Origin: an uncultured SAR116 cluster alpha proteobacterium
Lineage (GTDB): Bacteria; Pseudomonadota; Alphaproteobacteria; Puniceispirillales; Puniceispirillaceae
Assembly (NCBI GenBank): GCA_902520885.1
Contig: CABYPW010000004.1
Span: 96,368 to 160,367 of the forward strand
Direction: 5' to 3'
DNA: 64,000 bases
Notes under the pieces: generated by a model
The model's input: the letters and a program-made list of their open reading frames with translations, nothing else
The model's database searches: none
What the model was told of the DNA's origin: nothing
Position numbers and translations under genes: made by a program
In this document: piece after piece, positions 11,671-21,162 of the stretch
Position numbering within the stretch: position 1 is the stretch's first letter
How the letters are laid out: each line of letters begins with the position of its first letter

Positions 11671-12318
11671 TTACGCTTGTTTATCTACAGAGTTTTCTTC
11701 TTTAGAATCTGTAGAACTCGTTTTTTTCGAAACCCCAACCATAGCTGGGCGAATTAACCTATCATGAAGCAGATATCCTGGTTGGGCAACTTGAACAACT
11801 GTTCCAACCTCTACATCGTCATTTGGCACTTCAAACATCGCTTGATGATGGTTATAGTCAAACTTCTCTCCGATTGGATTAATCTTGGTAATATGGTGAC
11901 GCTGAAGTATAGTGTCAATTTCATTCGAAATCATTTCTACACCCACTAATATATTTTTCAAGTTTTCATCAAAATGGCTTTTATCCTCGGGTGCCAGCGC
12001 TATAGCCTGAGATAAATTATCAAAGCATGAGAGCAAATCACGAGCAAACGCTAAATGACCGTATTTGTTGGCTTGAGCAACATCCCGTTCACTTCGACGG
12101 CGCATATTTTCAACCTCCGCCAGTGCTCTCAAAAGCTGATCTTTGATTTCTGAATCTGTGTTTTTTGAGTCTTCATCTGATTCCTCAGGTTCGTCAATTT
12201 CGTCATCTAAAGCATCATTTTCTTCCAACGACATTTCAACCAAATTTTCATCCTTGTCTTCTGGAGTAATTTTTTCTTTTGCAAATTCTTCTGGTCTTTG
12301 TATTTTTTTATCTGGCAT
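11671..12318 (-). CDS. grpE: Nucleotide exchange factor GrpE
   Basis: GrpE releases ADP from DnaK. The product is about 215 residues: an acidic N-terminal tail, a coiled-coil stretch (ALAEVENMRRRSERDVAQANKYG), and the C-terminal beta domain with MISNEIDTILQRHHI and VQVAQPGYLLHDRLIRPAMVGV, the family signature. I chose the ATG at 12318 (MPDKK) over a start 19 codons upstream because the extra residues look unlike GrpE and would run towards the promoter. It lies 137 bp upstream of dnaK. No hrcA gene precedes it, although hrcA-grpE is the common order. Confidence 0.94.
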   Translation of the reverse strand: MPDKKIQRPEEFAKEKITPEDKDENLVEMSLEENDALDDEIDEPEESDEDSKNTDSEIKDQLLRALAEVENMRRRSERDVAQANKYGHLAFARDLLSCFDNLSQAIALAPEDKSHFDENLKNILVGVEMISNEIDTILQRHHITKINPIGEKFDYNHHQAMFEVPNDDVEVGTVVQVAQPGYLLHDRLIRPAMVGVSKKTSSTDSKEENSVDKQA

Positions 12319-12355
12319 GTTTATCTCAAATTTTGTTTTTGAAAAAAGATGTGTG

Positions 12356-12387
12356 ATATTTGGGAATTGTAACACAAATTGCCAAGG
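12356..12387 (-). promoter_or_regulatory. Candidate heat-shock promoter of grpE
   Basis: On the minus strand CCTTGGC (12387-12381) is followed about 16 bases later by CCCAAATAT (12364-12356). This resembles the RpoH pattern but is weaker than the dnaK site, with mismatches in the -10 half and 18 bases between CTTG and the -10. It is about 38 bp upstream of the chosen grpE start. Confidence 0.4.
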
Positions 12388-12637
12388 GGTAATTATGTTT
12401 TTTGTACAATTAAAATAAGGTGCAATGCTAAAAAATTCCGTTCTTTCATAGAAATCTTAAAATTTTTTAAAAAAATAATTAAAAAACTTTTATGGGCTTT
12501 AAACGAAAGGGGTTTTCACAATATTCATGGATAATCTAGTTTTTTAACCATATCTTGATAGTACGCCTTGCATCAAATCCATACCACACCTAGTTTATGA
12601 GAGGCAAAAAATTAAATGAACTACTTTGGATATAGAA

Positions 12638-13375
12638 ATGAATCGAATTGTTAGAAACTCTGGACGAAATTTTAATGAATTGCGTAACATTAAATTAACA
12701 CCCCATTTTGCAAAATATGCAGATGGATCATGTCTTGTACAATTTGGTGATACGCATGTTTTATGCACTGCGAGCATAGAGGAGAAAGTACCACCTTTCC
12801 TTAGGGGACAAATGAGTGGCTGGATAACTGCAGAGTATGGTATGCTTCCCCGCTCTACTCATAGTAGAATGGATAGAGAAGCAAAAAAAGGTAAATTATC
12901 AGGGAGAACGATGGAAATTCAACGTCTGATTGGCCGCTCTTTGCGAGCTGTAGCAGATTTATCTATCCTAGGTGAAAGGCAAATAATCATTGATTGTGAT
13001 GTTTTACAGGCCGATGGTGGAACAAGGACTGCCTCAATTACAGGTGGCTGGGTCGCATTAGCTATTGCTGTTGAGAATCTTTTGCTTCAAGGGAAAATTA
13101 ATTCATCACCATTAACAGACCAAGTGGCAGCTATATCTTGCGGTATTGTTGGTGATGAAGTGTTTTTGGATCTGGATTATTCCGAAGATAGTACTGCAAA
13201 AGCAGATGCTAATTTTGTGATGACGACACGAAATCAGGTGGTCGAATTTCAGGCGACAGCTGAGGAGTCTGCTTTTGAAAAATCCGTTATAGACAAAATG
13301 TGGTTACTTGCAATAGACGGTTGTTCGTTTTTATTTAAAGAACAGTTAAACGCAACGCGTCAAGAACGGAAATAA
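12638..13375 (+). CDS. rph: Ribonuclease PH
   Basis: RNase PH trims tRNA 3' ends by phosphorolysis. The sequence carries RNFNELR, the segment [15 protein letters not shown], the phosphate-binding stretch [18 protein letters not shown] and [19 protein letters not shown], all typical of the family. A TTG four codons upstream is possible, but the ATG at 12638 fits family N-termini better. It heads rph-rdgB-hemW, with rdgB starting 4 bp after its stop, and is divergent from grpE. Confidence 0.96.
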   Translation: MNRIVRNSGRNFNELRNIKLTPHFAKYADGSCLVQFGDTHVLCTASIEEKVPPFLRGQMSGWITAEYGMLPRSTHSRMDREAKKGKLSGRTMEIQRLIGRSLRAVADLSILGERQIIIDCDVLQADGGTRTASITGGWVALAIAVENLLLQGKINSSPLTDQVAAISCGIVGDEVFLDLDYSEDSTAKADANFVMTTRNQVVEFQATAEESAFEKSVIDKMWLLAIDGCSFLFKEQLNATRQERK

Positions 13376-13379
13376 TTTT

Positions 13380-13985
13380 ATGCCTCGTAAATTTCGTGAA
13401 ACTAAAATTGTAATTGCAAGTCATAATGAAGGGAAAGTTAGTGAGATAGCAGATTTGTTAATACCACTTGGGATATCTATAATATCTTCGAGGGATATTA
13501 ATTTACCGGAACCTGAAGAAACAGGCACCAGCTTTATTGAGAACGCAGAACTTAAAGCAAGAGTTGCGGCAGAGCTCTCCGGCTTACCTGCAATTGCGGA
13601 CGATAGCGGTTTGTGTATCTCTGCTCTCGGCGGGGCACCAGGTATTTATTCGGCGAGATGGGCAGGAGAAAATAAGAATTTTAATACAGCAATGGAAAGA
13701 GTTGCAGACGCTCTTTTGATGAGTGGTCAATATGATAGAAAAGCTAGTTTTCACTGTGCTCTTTCTTTGGGTTGGCCAGATGGCAAAAACGAGAGCGTCG
13801 AAGGGGTTTTAACAGGACAAATAATATGGCCTGCGAGAGGAAATAAAGGTTTTGGGTACGACCCTATTTTTGTTCCAGATGGTTATACAGAAACATTTGG
13901 TGAAATGGAACCAAACAAAAAACATGCTATAAGTCATCGGGCTGTCGCTTATGATAAGTTGATAAAAAAATGCTTCCAAAAATAG
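13380..13985 (+). CDS. rdgB: dITP/XTP pyrophosphatase (Ham1/RdgB)
   Basis: RdgB hydrolyses non-canonical purine nucleoside triphosphates such as dITP and XTP so they are not built into DNA. The N-terminal substrate loop IASHNEGKVSEI, the catalytic segment ADDSGLCISALGGAPGIYSARWAG and the base-recognition part FGYDPIFVPDGY are all present, and the length of 201 is normal. Its 3' end overlaps hemW by 16 bp, which suggests translational coupling. Confidence 0.96.
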   Translation: MPRKFRETKIVIASHNEGKVSEIADLLIPLGISIISSRDINLPEPEETGTSFIENAELKARVAAELSGLPAIADDSGLCISALGGAPGIYSARWAGENKNFNTAMERVADALLMSGQYDRKASFHCALSLGWPDGKNESVEGVLTGQIIWPARGNKGFGYDPIFVPDGYTETFGEMEPNKKHAISHRAVAYDKLIKKCFQK

Positions 13986-15148
13986 CGCCTAAACAAAATA
14001 AATTGGGACTTTATATTCATTGGCCTTTTTGTGTTTCAAAATGTCCATATTGTGATTTCAATTCACATGTTGAAAAAGATATTGATGTTGAACAGTGGGA
14101 ATTTGCATATTTATCCGAACTTCGTTGGATGGCAGATATTTACAGACAAAACACGCAATATCCGTCAATATTACACACTATTTTTTTCGGAGGAGGCACA
14201 CCCTCTTTAATGCCCGTATCCATCATTGAAAAAATACTGGAAACTATAGAAGAGCTTTTTATTCTCCATCCAAAAATCGAAATAACAGTTGAAGCAAACC
14301 CTTCTTCGAGTGAGTTGGATAACTTGTCTACTTTTAAATCAATAGGTGTAAATAGAATTTCATTTGGCGCTCAATCTTTGAACCCGAAAACACTAAATTT
14401 TCTTGGGAGGGCACATGATGCTCGCGATATTTATAAAGCTTTAGATGTTGCGTTTGGATTATTTAACCAAATTTCTGCAGATTTCATTTATGGAGTACCC
14501 GGTCAAAATATTAGTGGTTGGGAAGATGAACTTTCCAAAATTATCAAATTTGATTTAACTCACATCTCTGCCTACCAACTTACAATTGAGCCAGGAACGC
14601 AATTTTATAGCAGAAGTAAAAAAGGGGAAAAACTGACATGCAATGACGACACAGTAGTGGATTTATATGATTTAACAACAAACCTTCTTTCAAGTCATGG
14701 GTATGAAATATATGAGATATCCAATTACGCAAAACCGAACTCTCAATGTCAGCATAACCTATTGTATTGGAATGCTCAGGATTGGCTTGGTATAGGTCCT
14801 GGTGCCCATGGAAGATTTACTATGCCTAAAAATCGAAGATGCCACAGTCAAACAAGACGAAGCCCTGACGGATGGTTGTCATCTGTTCAAAAAGAACAGC
14901 ACGGTATTGAAATTCAAAACGAAGATCATATTTCTGACTTTGCTAAAGAAATCATTATTATGGGACTAAGACTCACCTCTGGCATAGAATTGCCAGATTG
15001 GCTTATAGGAAAAAGTGATTTTATAAATTTGAATTGGTTAGATGAATTCGAAAAAGATGGTTTTATTACATTTAACAAGAACCATATTCGAGTTACAAAA
15101 AATGGCAGATTACATTTAAATTCCATTGTTTCTAAATTATTGAATTGA
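13970..15148 (+). CDS. hemW: HemW, radical-SAM heme chaperone
   Basis: The 392-residue protein belongs to the HemN-like radical-SAM group. The cluster motif is FCVSKCPYCDFNSH near residue 22; the CxxxCxxCDF form separates HemW from coproporphyrinogen dehydrogenase HemN. FFGGGTPSLM follows at about residue 73. HemW proteins bind heme and probably deliver it to apoproteins rather than make it. It overlaps rdgB at its start and the convergent LpoA-like gene by 12 bp at its end. Confidence 0.92.
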   Translation: MLPKIAPKQNKLGLYIHWPFCVSKCPYCDFNSHVEKDIDVEQWEFAYLSELRWMADIYRQNTQYPSILHTIFFGGGTPSLMPVSIIEKILETIEELFILHPKIEITVEANPSSSELDNLSTFKSIGVNRISFGAQSLNPKTLNFLGRAHDARDIYKALDVAFGLFNQISADFIYGVPGQNISGWEDELSKIIKFDLTHISAYQLTIEPGTQFYSRSKKGEKLTCNDDTVVDLYDLTTNLLSSHGYEIYEISNYAKPNSQCQHNLLYWNAQDWLGIGPGAHGRFTMPKNRRCHSQTRRSPDGWLSSVQKEQHGIEIQNEDHISDFAKEIIIMGLRLTSGIELPDWLIGKSDFINLNWLDEFEKDGFITFNKNHIRVTKNGRLHLNSIVSKLLN

Positions 15149-16804
15149 TGGTTTAATAAGAAGATTGTCGGAAATTTTTTTTATCTCAAAAATACGTTCC
15201 GTTAATCCTGTTCTAGACATCTTAAATTGTCCACTAAATCCTAAAAAACCTGGTTGGCCAGCAAGTCTTTCAGACAAAGAAGCGTCTGAATTAATATTAG
15301 CGGTTGCTATTACCAGCGCCGTTGCGTCAAAAGATATCCTTGCTAAATCGTTTGAGTCTATTTTAAATTCCGATTCCCATACTTTATTGAATTTATCATC
15401 TGCTGGTCTAGTTGGCAGGGTTAAAATTGCATTCTGCAAAGAGGGCTCATTTAACATTTTTGGTACATTCCATCTATCTATACCAATAAATAGGGCTCTA
15501 TCTGGTCCAAGATCATAATAAGATAAGATAGGTGCAACCTGCAGAATAAAACTTGTATCCCCGGCAATAAGTACAGTGTCAAATACTGGAGGTGGAAGAG
15601 TTAACGGGTCTTTTTCTGTGTCTATATATTGTGCGAATATTTTTATTTTATTTAAAAGTTCATTCTGATCCATGTCTTCAATATTATTGATAGTTAATAC
15701 TGTCCTAGGTGATAAACCATATTCAGTTAATTTATTCACAGCTGCCTTAGTTATTTTATTGCCGAGCTGAGATGAAGAACTTAAAATTCCAACGTTTTGT
15801 TTTCCCCTAGCCACAGCAAAGTCTATCAATTGATCAATCTGTTGTTCTGGCAAATAGCCCAAAACCCAAACACCTTCCTCTGCGACATCAATATTGTTCG
15901 AGAAAGACAAAATCGGGATATCTAACTCATTAAAAAGAGGCTTAATAGCCTTTACAGAATCAGAAAATAATGGGCCTATTATTACGTCAACATCATTAGA
16001 AATAGCGCTATTAGCAGCCTCAATTACTTTATCGCCACCCGCTGTATCAAAATATAATAATTCTATATTTGGATTTTGCATTTTAAAAAAGGCTAGCTCA
16101 GATCCTCCTGATATTGTATCACCTAGATACGAAAATTGTCCGGTTAACGGCACCAACAATCCAATTCTAAATTTAGCCTTTTTTGATTTATGAAAATTAT
16201 TTCCTAGTTTTTTTGGGTCAATCTGAATAGGCTGTGCACTTTTAGCCAACATTTCAAAAGCTGCTTCTAATGCAGCTGTTTCTAACTGTTCCTGTTGTTT
16301 CTCTGTTAATTCTGTTTTGGCATTTTTTGATGAATTATCTGGGAAAACGTATGATTTCATTAAATCTTCTTTTTTTAACGGTTCTACTGGAGGAGCAAGT
16401 GCTATTTCTAGAGTTTCCTCGGGCTTAAAATTTAATTCTTTATTAATCTCATTTTGTTTTTTATTAGTCGCGTAATTATTTTCAACAATATTTTTTACCG
16501 CATCACTTATTTCGTTTTTGCCATCATCTAAAGCTTCAAAAGACTCTTTATTTTTCTCATCATTTTCTATTTTAACAGCATTAGTTATTTGGCTTTTTTG
16601 CAAGTTATTTGAATTTAAATTATCCTCTTGAATATAAACTGTATTCACGACTGGTCTCGTACCAGAATCCTCACAACCAGAAAAAATGGTTGCAACAAAC
16701 AATAATGAGATAAAAACACTTTTAAATCTTAGTTTACGAAAACAAATAAAGAAATTTGACAGGAAAAACCCAGCTAGCTCTGATTTGAAGTTACTTTTAA
16801 ACAT
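15137..16804 (-). CDS. LpoA-like penicillin-binding protein activator lipoprotein
   Basis: The 555-residue product has an N-terminal hydrophobic segment ending in the lipobox FSGC near residue 43, then ~150 residues of charged linker, then a periplasmic-binding-protein fold beginning FRIGLLVPLTGQFSYLG. Segments DVIIGPLFSDSVKA and VGILSSSSQLG are typical of the LpoA C-terminal domain, which in gammaproteobacteria activates PBP1A. It is divergent from rsmI, the usual arrangement for this pair. The signal peptide is unusually long if 16804 is the true start, but no later Met precedes the lipobox. Confidence 0.82.
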   Translation of the reverse strand: MFKSNFKSELAGFFLSNFFICFRKLRFKSVFISLLFVATIFSGCEDSGTRPVVNTVYIQEDNLNSNNLQKSQITNAVKIENDEKNKESFEALDDGKNEISDAVKNIVENNYATNKKQNEINKELNFKPEETLEIALAPPVEPLKKEDLMKSYVFPDNSSKNAKTELTEKQQEQLETAALEAAFEMLAKSAQPIQIDPKKLGNNFHKSKKAKFRIGLLVPLTGQFSYLGDTISGGSELAFFKMQNPNIELLYFDTAGGDKVIEAANSAISNDVDVIIGPLFSDSVKAIKPLFNELDIPILSFSNNIDVAEEGVWVLGYLPEQQIDQLIDFAVARGKQNVGILSSSSQLGNKITKAAVNKLTEYGLSPRTVLTINNIEDMDQNELLNKIKIFAQYIDTEKDPLTLPPPVFDTVLIAGDTSFILQVAPILSYYDLGPDRALFIGIDRWNVPKMLNEPSLQNAILTLPTRPADDKFNKVWESEFKIDSNDLARISFDATALVIATANINSDASLSERLAGQPGFLGFSGQFKMSRTGLTERIFEIKKISDNLLIKPSIQ

Positions 16805-16947
16805 CGCTAATACATTCTTAGATTTTTGTGAATTTCACATCCTATTTATTTACTTTAAAAATCTAACTAATCTAATGTCAATCAAACGAATAGTTTTTTT
16901 ATAATTTTTACCTTATACAGTAAGTTAACCGTTTAGAGAAAATTTTT

Positions 16948-17793
16948 ATGTTAATGATCATTGGAACACCCATAGGCAATGTTGAAGATATAACTGTTCG
17001 CGCTACTAATTATTTAAAAGATGCTGATTTGATTGCTTGTGAAGATACTCGTTCAACAAAAAAATTGTTGAGGCTTTTAAATATTAAAGCTAACGGCAAA
17101 CTTATCTCTTATCATGATCATAATGGCGCATCGGTTAGGCCATATCTTATTGCAGAACTCAAAATGGGAAAGTCTGTTGCTTTAGTGAGCGATGCAGGAA
17201 CTCCATTGATCTCCGATCCTGGTTATAAACTTGTCGAGTCATGTCATAAAAACAACATTCGTGTATCAGCGATACCCGGCCCCACTTCCCCAATTGTAGC
17301 ACTTACTGTATCTGGGCTTCCCACTGATAAATTTACATTTAATGGATACATCCCATCTGCCGTGAATAATAGCAGGAAAGCTCTAGTTGAAACAAAAAAT
17401 TTACAGACAACACAAATTTGGTTCAGTACTTCGCCAAAATTAATAAATCATTTGAAAACGATGCTTTCCGTATATGGAAATAGACGTATTGTTATCGCCA
17501 GAGAAATGACTAAACTTCACGAAGAAGTGAAAAATGCGCCTTTAAATGACCTTTTATGCCATTACGAAACGAATGGTCCCCCGAAAGGGGAAATAGTTAT
17601 TGTTGCTGCTGGTGCTAATAATGGTGGTAAAAAAAACGATTTGCCTGATGTTGTTTCTTTACTAAGGGATGCTCTTGGGAGGTTAAGTTTGCGCGATGCT
17701 GTAAATGAGGTTTCTATTTTAACCGGAGCGAGTAAGAAGCATATTTATCAAAATGCTCTGGATATAATTAATAATAAAACTGAATATAAATAA
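16948..17793 (+). CDS. rsmI: 16S rRNA 2'-O-ribose C1402 methyltransferase RsmI
   Basis: RsmI methylates the ribose of C1402 in the ribosomal P site. The N-terminal GTPIGNVEDIT, the loop ACEDTRSTKKLL, and ALVSDAGTPLISDPGY followed by IPGPTSPIVAL are characteristic of this tetrapyrrole-methylase-like family. In many proteobacteria a YraN endonuclease-like gene follows immediately; here the next gene, after 175 bp with no good frame, is the BON lipoprotein. Confidence 0.96.
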   Translation: MLMIIGTPIGNVEDITVRATNYLKDADLIACEDTRSTKKLLRLLNIKANGKLISYHDHNGASVRPYLIAELKMGKSVALVSDAGTPLISDPGYKLVESCHKNNIRVSAIPGPTSPIVALTVSGLPTDKFTFNGYIPSAVNNSRKALVETKNLQTTQIWFSTSPKLINHLKTMLSVYGNRRIVIAREMTKLHEEVKNAPLNDLLCHYETNGPPKGEIVIVAAGANNGGKKNDLPDVVSLLRDALGRLSLRDAVNEVSILTGASKKHIYQNALDIINNKTEYK

Positions 17794-17968
17794 ATAAATG
17801 TAAATTTTTACAGAAAAAACTCCTCTCTTTTTAATAAATCTTTATTGAGGTATGAAATGATTTGTTTTACGTCAATATTTTTTAAAGATGTCGTAGAATC
17901 GCTTACCTCATTCTGATATAAGAATTCACATATTCAGTTAAAAAAATTAATCCAAAGGGAACACGCGA

Positions 17969-18559
17969 ATGCTTAATAAAATTTTTTCAGCCATTATTTT
18001 TTTTATAATAGCTACTCAACTCTCTGGATGTGCAGGTGCAATCATTGGAGCCGGTGCTGCTGCTATCGGGGCGTCAAGCACGGAAAAAGGATTTGCAACT
18101 TCAATAACTGATACCTCTATCTCGCTCAAAATCAGAGATAAGTTCATTCAAACTGATATTAATCTTGTTGAAGGCATTTCTATACAAGTAGATGATGGTA
18201 ATGTTCTTCTTGTTGGACGAATAGAAACTCAGGAACTTAAATTTGAAGCAAGCAAATTAGCTTGGGAGGTTCGTGGCGTACGCTCTGTAATAAATAATGT
18301 TGAAATCGCTGATAAGGTATCACTAAAAGACAGAGCAAAAGATGCAACTGCTGGAGCTAATCTCCGTAGATTATTGATTACAGATATGAACGTTAATTCT
18401 CTCAACTATTCTATCGAAGTAGTTGAAGGTGTAGTATATATTACGGGTATTGCAAAAGATGCTGCTGAACGAGATAGGGTAATTCAGCATGCACAAAACT
18501 TATCTTATGCAGATAAGGTTGAAGATTACGTCATCCTCCAAGATGATCCACGTGAATAA
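17969..18559 (+). CDS. BON-domain lipoprotein (DolP/OsmY-like)
   Basis: A 196-residue lipoprotein with lipobox LSGC near residues 18-21, a Gly/Ala-rich stretch, and two BON domains at about 50-110 and 125-190. BON domains bind phospholipid surfaces, and the homologous DolP helps outer-membrane integrity. An AAAGGGA ribosome-binding sequence precedes the ATG. gshB begins 4 bp after its stop, and rsmI lies upstream, an arrangement frequent in proteobacteria. Confidence 0.82.
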   Translation: MLNKIFSAIIFFIIATQLSGCAGAIIGAGAAAIGASSTEKGFATSITDTSISLKIRDKFIQTDINLVEGISIQVDDGNVLLVGRIETQELKFEASKLAWEVRGVRSVINNVEIADKVSLKDRAKDATAGANLRRLLITDMNVNSLNYSIEVVEGVVYITGIAKDAAERDRVIQHAQNLSYADKVEDYVILQDDPRE

Positions 18560-18562
18560 ACT

Positions 18563-19519
18563 ATGAATCAACTTCATGTGGCAATTCAAATGGACCCAAT
18601 TGAGTCAATTGATATCAAAGGGGATACAACTTTTCGGCTTGCTTTGGAAGCACAGAAAAGAAATCACTATGTTTATATTTATCAACCGACAGATTTAAGC
18701 TGGAGTAAAGAAGGTGTCCAAGCGAAAATTAAATCGGTAAGGTTGAAAGACGAAGTTGGAAATCACTTCAAAATTGAAGAAACAAAAAATACCTTATTAA
18801 AATATTTTGATGTCATTTTAATGCGGCAAGACCCTCCTTTCGATATGGCTTACATTACATCGACTCATTTGCTAGAACATCTCCCAAAAACAACCCAAGT
18901 AATTAACAACCCAAAAGAAGTCAGAAATGCACCAGAAAAACTTCTAATCACAAATTTCCCTGATTTAATTCCCCCTACACTAATCAGTAATAATAAAGAA
19001 CAAATAACTAAATTTCGTAAGGAACATAAAGACATTATTATTAAACCCCTCTATGGAAATGGTGGTGCGGGTGTATTTAGGATCCGTCCTTACGACCAGA
19101 ACTTGAACACCCTTTTAGATATGTTTAGTAGCATAAATAAAGAACCACTGATGATTCAAACTTATCTTCCAGCTGTTCGAAATGGTGATAAACGAATTAT
19201 AATTATCAATGGGAAACCTGCTGGAGCAATCAATCGTATACCGCCCAAAAATGAAGCGCGTTCAAACATGCACGTTGGTGGTAAACCAGTTCCATGTGAA
19301 CTTACAAAGCGAGACCAATATATTTGCGAGGAAATTGGGCCAACCCTAAAAAAGAGGGGATTGTTATTTGTTGGTATAGATGTAATCGGAGAATATTTAA
19401 CAGAAATTAATGTTACATCGCCAACCGGAATACGTGAGATAGAGGCTTTTTCAAATAATAATATCGCTGAAAAGACGTGGCAAATAATTGAGAAAAATGC
19501 AACAAAACTTTATAAATGA
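18563..19519 (+). CDS. gshB: Glutathione synthetase
   Basis: GshB joins gamma-glutamylcysteine and glycine using ATP. The N-terminal IQMDPIESIDIKGDTTFRLALEA, the segment MRQDPPFDMAYI, and the ATP-grasp elements IIKPLYGNGGAGVFRI and GDKRIIIINGKPAGAINRIPP are clear, with NVTSPTGIREIE near the C-terminus. Length 318 is normal. It converges on the HIT gene with 114 bp between; no convincing terminator hairpin is visible there. Confidence 0.96.
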   Translation: MNQLHVAIQMDPIESIDIKGDTTFRLALEAQKRNHYVYIYQPTDLSWSKEGVQAKIKSVRLKDEVGNHFKIEETKNTLLKYFDVILMRQDPPFDMAYITSTHLLEHLPKTTQVINNPKEVRNAPEKLLITNFPDLIPPTLISNNKEQITKFRKEHKDIIIKPLYGNGGAGVFRIRPYDQNLNTLLDMFSSINKEPLMIQTYLPAVRNGDKRIIIINGKPAGAINRIPPKNEARSNMHVGGKPVPCELTKRDQYICEEIGPTLKKRGLLFVGIDVIGEYLTEINVTSPTGIREIEAFSNNNIAEKTWQIIEKNATKLYK

Positions 19520-19633
19520 CACCACAAACGAACATTTTCATTTAAAATAAAAAGCTTTCAAATTCTGCTATTTTTTTAAATGTAGTACAATCTTTTTTCT
19601 GTATTTATAAAATATAAAAAACATTAAAACATG

Positions 19634-20002
19634 TTAACGTGAACGTATTGGACCTATAGACTCTCCTCCTAATAAATGTGCATGGAGATGAGGCACCTCT
19701 TGATGACCAAATCCACCTACATTTGAAATAATACGATATCCTCCCTCAAAAGCCCCAGTTAATTTAGCCGCCCTTCCAATGGCAGCGATGAAAGCCGCCT
19801 GTTCCTCGACCGAGGCTCTACTAGAAAAATCATTCATATCTACATAAGAACCTTTTGGTATGATTAATACATGTATAGGGGCTTGCGGATTAATATCAAA
19901 AAATGTGAGGGTATAGAGACATTCGTCTAACTTTTTACAAGGAATTTCACCGCGAATAATCTTAGCAAATATATTATTTGGGTCATATAACGAGTCTTTC
20001 AT
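19634..20002 (-). CDS. HIT-family nucleotide-binding hydrolase
   Basis: The 122-residue protein carries the histidine triad HLHAHLLGG near the C-terminus and the N-terminal NIFAKIIRGEIPC typical of the HINT branch, which hydrolyses purine nucleoside phosphoramidates and AMP-lysine. It is the last gene of the histidine gene cluster, 33 bp after hisE. HIT genes commonly follow hisE in alphaproteobacteria. Confidence 0.9.
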   Translation of the reverse strand: MKDSLYDPNNIFAKIIRGEIPCKKLDECLYTLTFFDINPQAPIHVLIIPKGSYVDMNDFSSRASVEEQAAFIAAIGRAAKLTGAFEGGYRIISNVGGFGHQEVPHLHAHLLGGESIGPIRSR

Positions 20003-20035
20003 TTTTTGAATCTCCCCACAAAATTTTTAGGTATT

Positions 20036-20353
20036 CTATTTCCTGTTTCTTTTTTCTTCGTAACCTGACATTCCTTCACGCTTCTCTAATTCATGAAGAA
20101 CTTCTGAAAAAGAAATATCTGCTGCTGCTAGTACAACAAGATAATGATAAAGCACATCGGCTGCTTCTTTTGTTGCACCTTTAACATCTCCTTTCACAAC
20201 ATCAATTAGGAGTTCAGTTACTTCCTCGAATAATTTGCGCAAAGGCTTGTCTGGGGCATGTGCTAAAAGTGATGCGGTGTAACTTTGGTCAACCTCTGCA
20301 CTTTTTCGCTCCTCTATCTTTTTTATTAGTTTTTCTAATGTCAAAAATGTCAT
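20036..20353 (-). CDS. hisE: Phosphoribosyl-ATP pyrophosphatase
   Basis: HisE converts phosphoribosyl-ATP to phosphoribosyl-AMP, the second step of histidine synthesis. The helical fold is recognisable from KLFEEVTELLIDVVKGDVKGATKEAADVLYH, with the acidic metal ligands of the MazG-like family. A TTG twelve codons further upstream is possible, but the ATG at 20353 has a perfect AAGGAG six bases before it, so I use that start. hisF ends 43 bp upstream. The fused HisI domain seen in enterics is absent. Confidence 0.92.
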   Translation of the reverse strand: MTFLTLEKLIKKIEERKSAEVDQSYTASLLAHAPDKPLRKLFEEVTELLIDVVKGDVKGATKEAADVLYHYLVVLAAADISFSEVLHELEKREGMSGYEEKRNRK

Positions 20354-20396
20354 TGATTGCTCCTTATCTATGGAAATCCTGCCCTCCAAATAAACG

Positions 20397-21161
20397 CTAC
20401 ATGTTGTTTCGAATAGTTATATTCGCTGCTGCCATCGCCCGTTTAACTTCACTAATAGAAATTTCACCAAAATGAAAAACAGAGGCTGCCAAAACAGCAG
20501 ATGCATTACCAAATTTAACTGCATCAACAAAATGTTCAACTGAACCTGCGCCCCCTGATGCGATAACGGGCACAGTTACAGCATCACACACAGCTTTTAA
20601 CATCGGTAAATCATATCCTTTTTTTGTTCCATCCCCATCCATAGAAGTAAGCAAAATTTCACCAGCACCTAATCGAACCGCCTCTTCTGCCCATTCTAAA
20701 GCATCTATTCCTGTTGGTTGTCTGCCCCCATGAGTATATACTTCAAACATACCTTCCGAATTTATTTTTGCGTCAATTGCCAAAACTACGCATTGAGCTC
20801 CAAATTTATCGGCTGCCCTTGATAATAAAAATTTATCAGCTACAGCAGCAGAATTTATAGAGACCTTATCAGCACCAGATAAAAGCATGCGTCTAAAATC
20901 TGCAACCTCCCTTACACCCCCGCCAACTGTAAGTGGAATAAAACAATTCTCCGCAGTCTTAGAAATTACATCATATATTGTCTCACGATCCTCGTAACTT
21001 GCTGTTATATCCAAAAAACAAAGCTCGTCAGCGCCTTCTTCATCGTATATTTTTGCCTGCTCTACAGGATCTCCAGCATCTATTAAATTAACAAAATTCA
21101 CACCTTTAACCACTCTTCCAGCGTGAACATCAAGACATGGTATAATCCGAGATGCTAACAT
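20397..21161 (-). CDS. hisF: Imidazole glycerol phosphate synthase, cyclase subunit
   Basis: HisF uses ammonia from HisH to form imidazole glycerol phosphate and AICAR. The (beta/alpha)8 barrel begins [16 protein letters not shown], where the Asp of CLD is catalytic; IDAKINSEG carries the second catalytic Asp region, and phosphate-binding GGG and ASGGAG follow. It starts 1 bp after the hisA stop, so both are surely on one message. Confidence 0.97.
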   Translation of the reverse strand: MLASRIIPCLDVHAGRVVKGVNFVNLIDAGDPVEQAKIYDEEGADELCFLDITASYEDRETIYDVISKTAENCFIPLTVGGGVREVADFRRMLLSGADKVSINSAAVADKFLLSRAADKFGAQCVVLAIDAKINSEGMFEVYTHGGRQPTGIDALEWAEEAVRLGAGEILLTSMDGDGTKKGYDLPMLKAVCDAVTVPVIASGGAGSVEHFVDAVKFGNASAVLAASVFHFGEISISEVKRAMAAANITIRNNM

Positions 21162-21162
21162 G

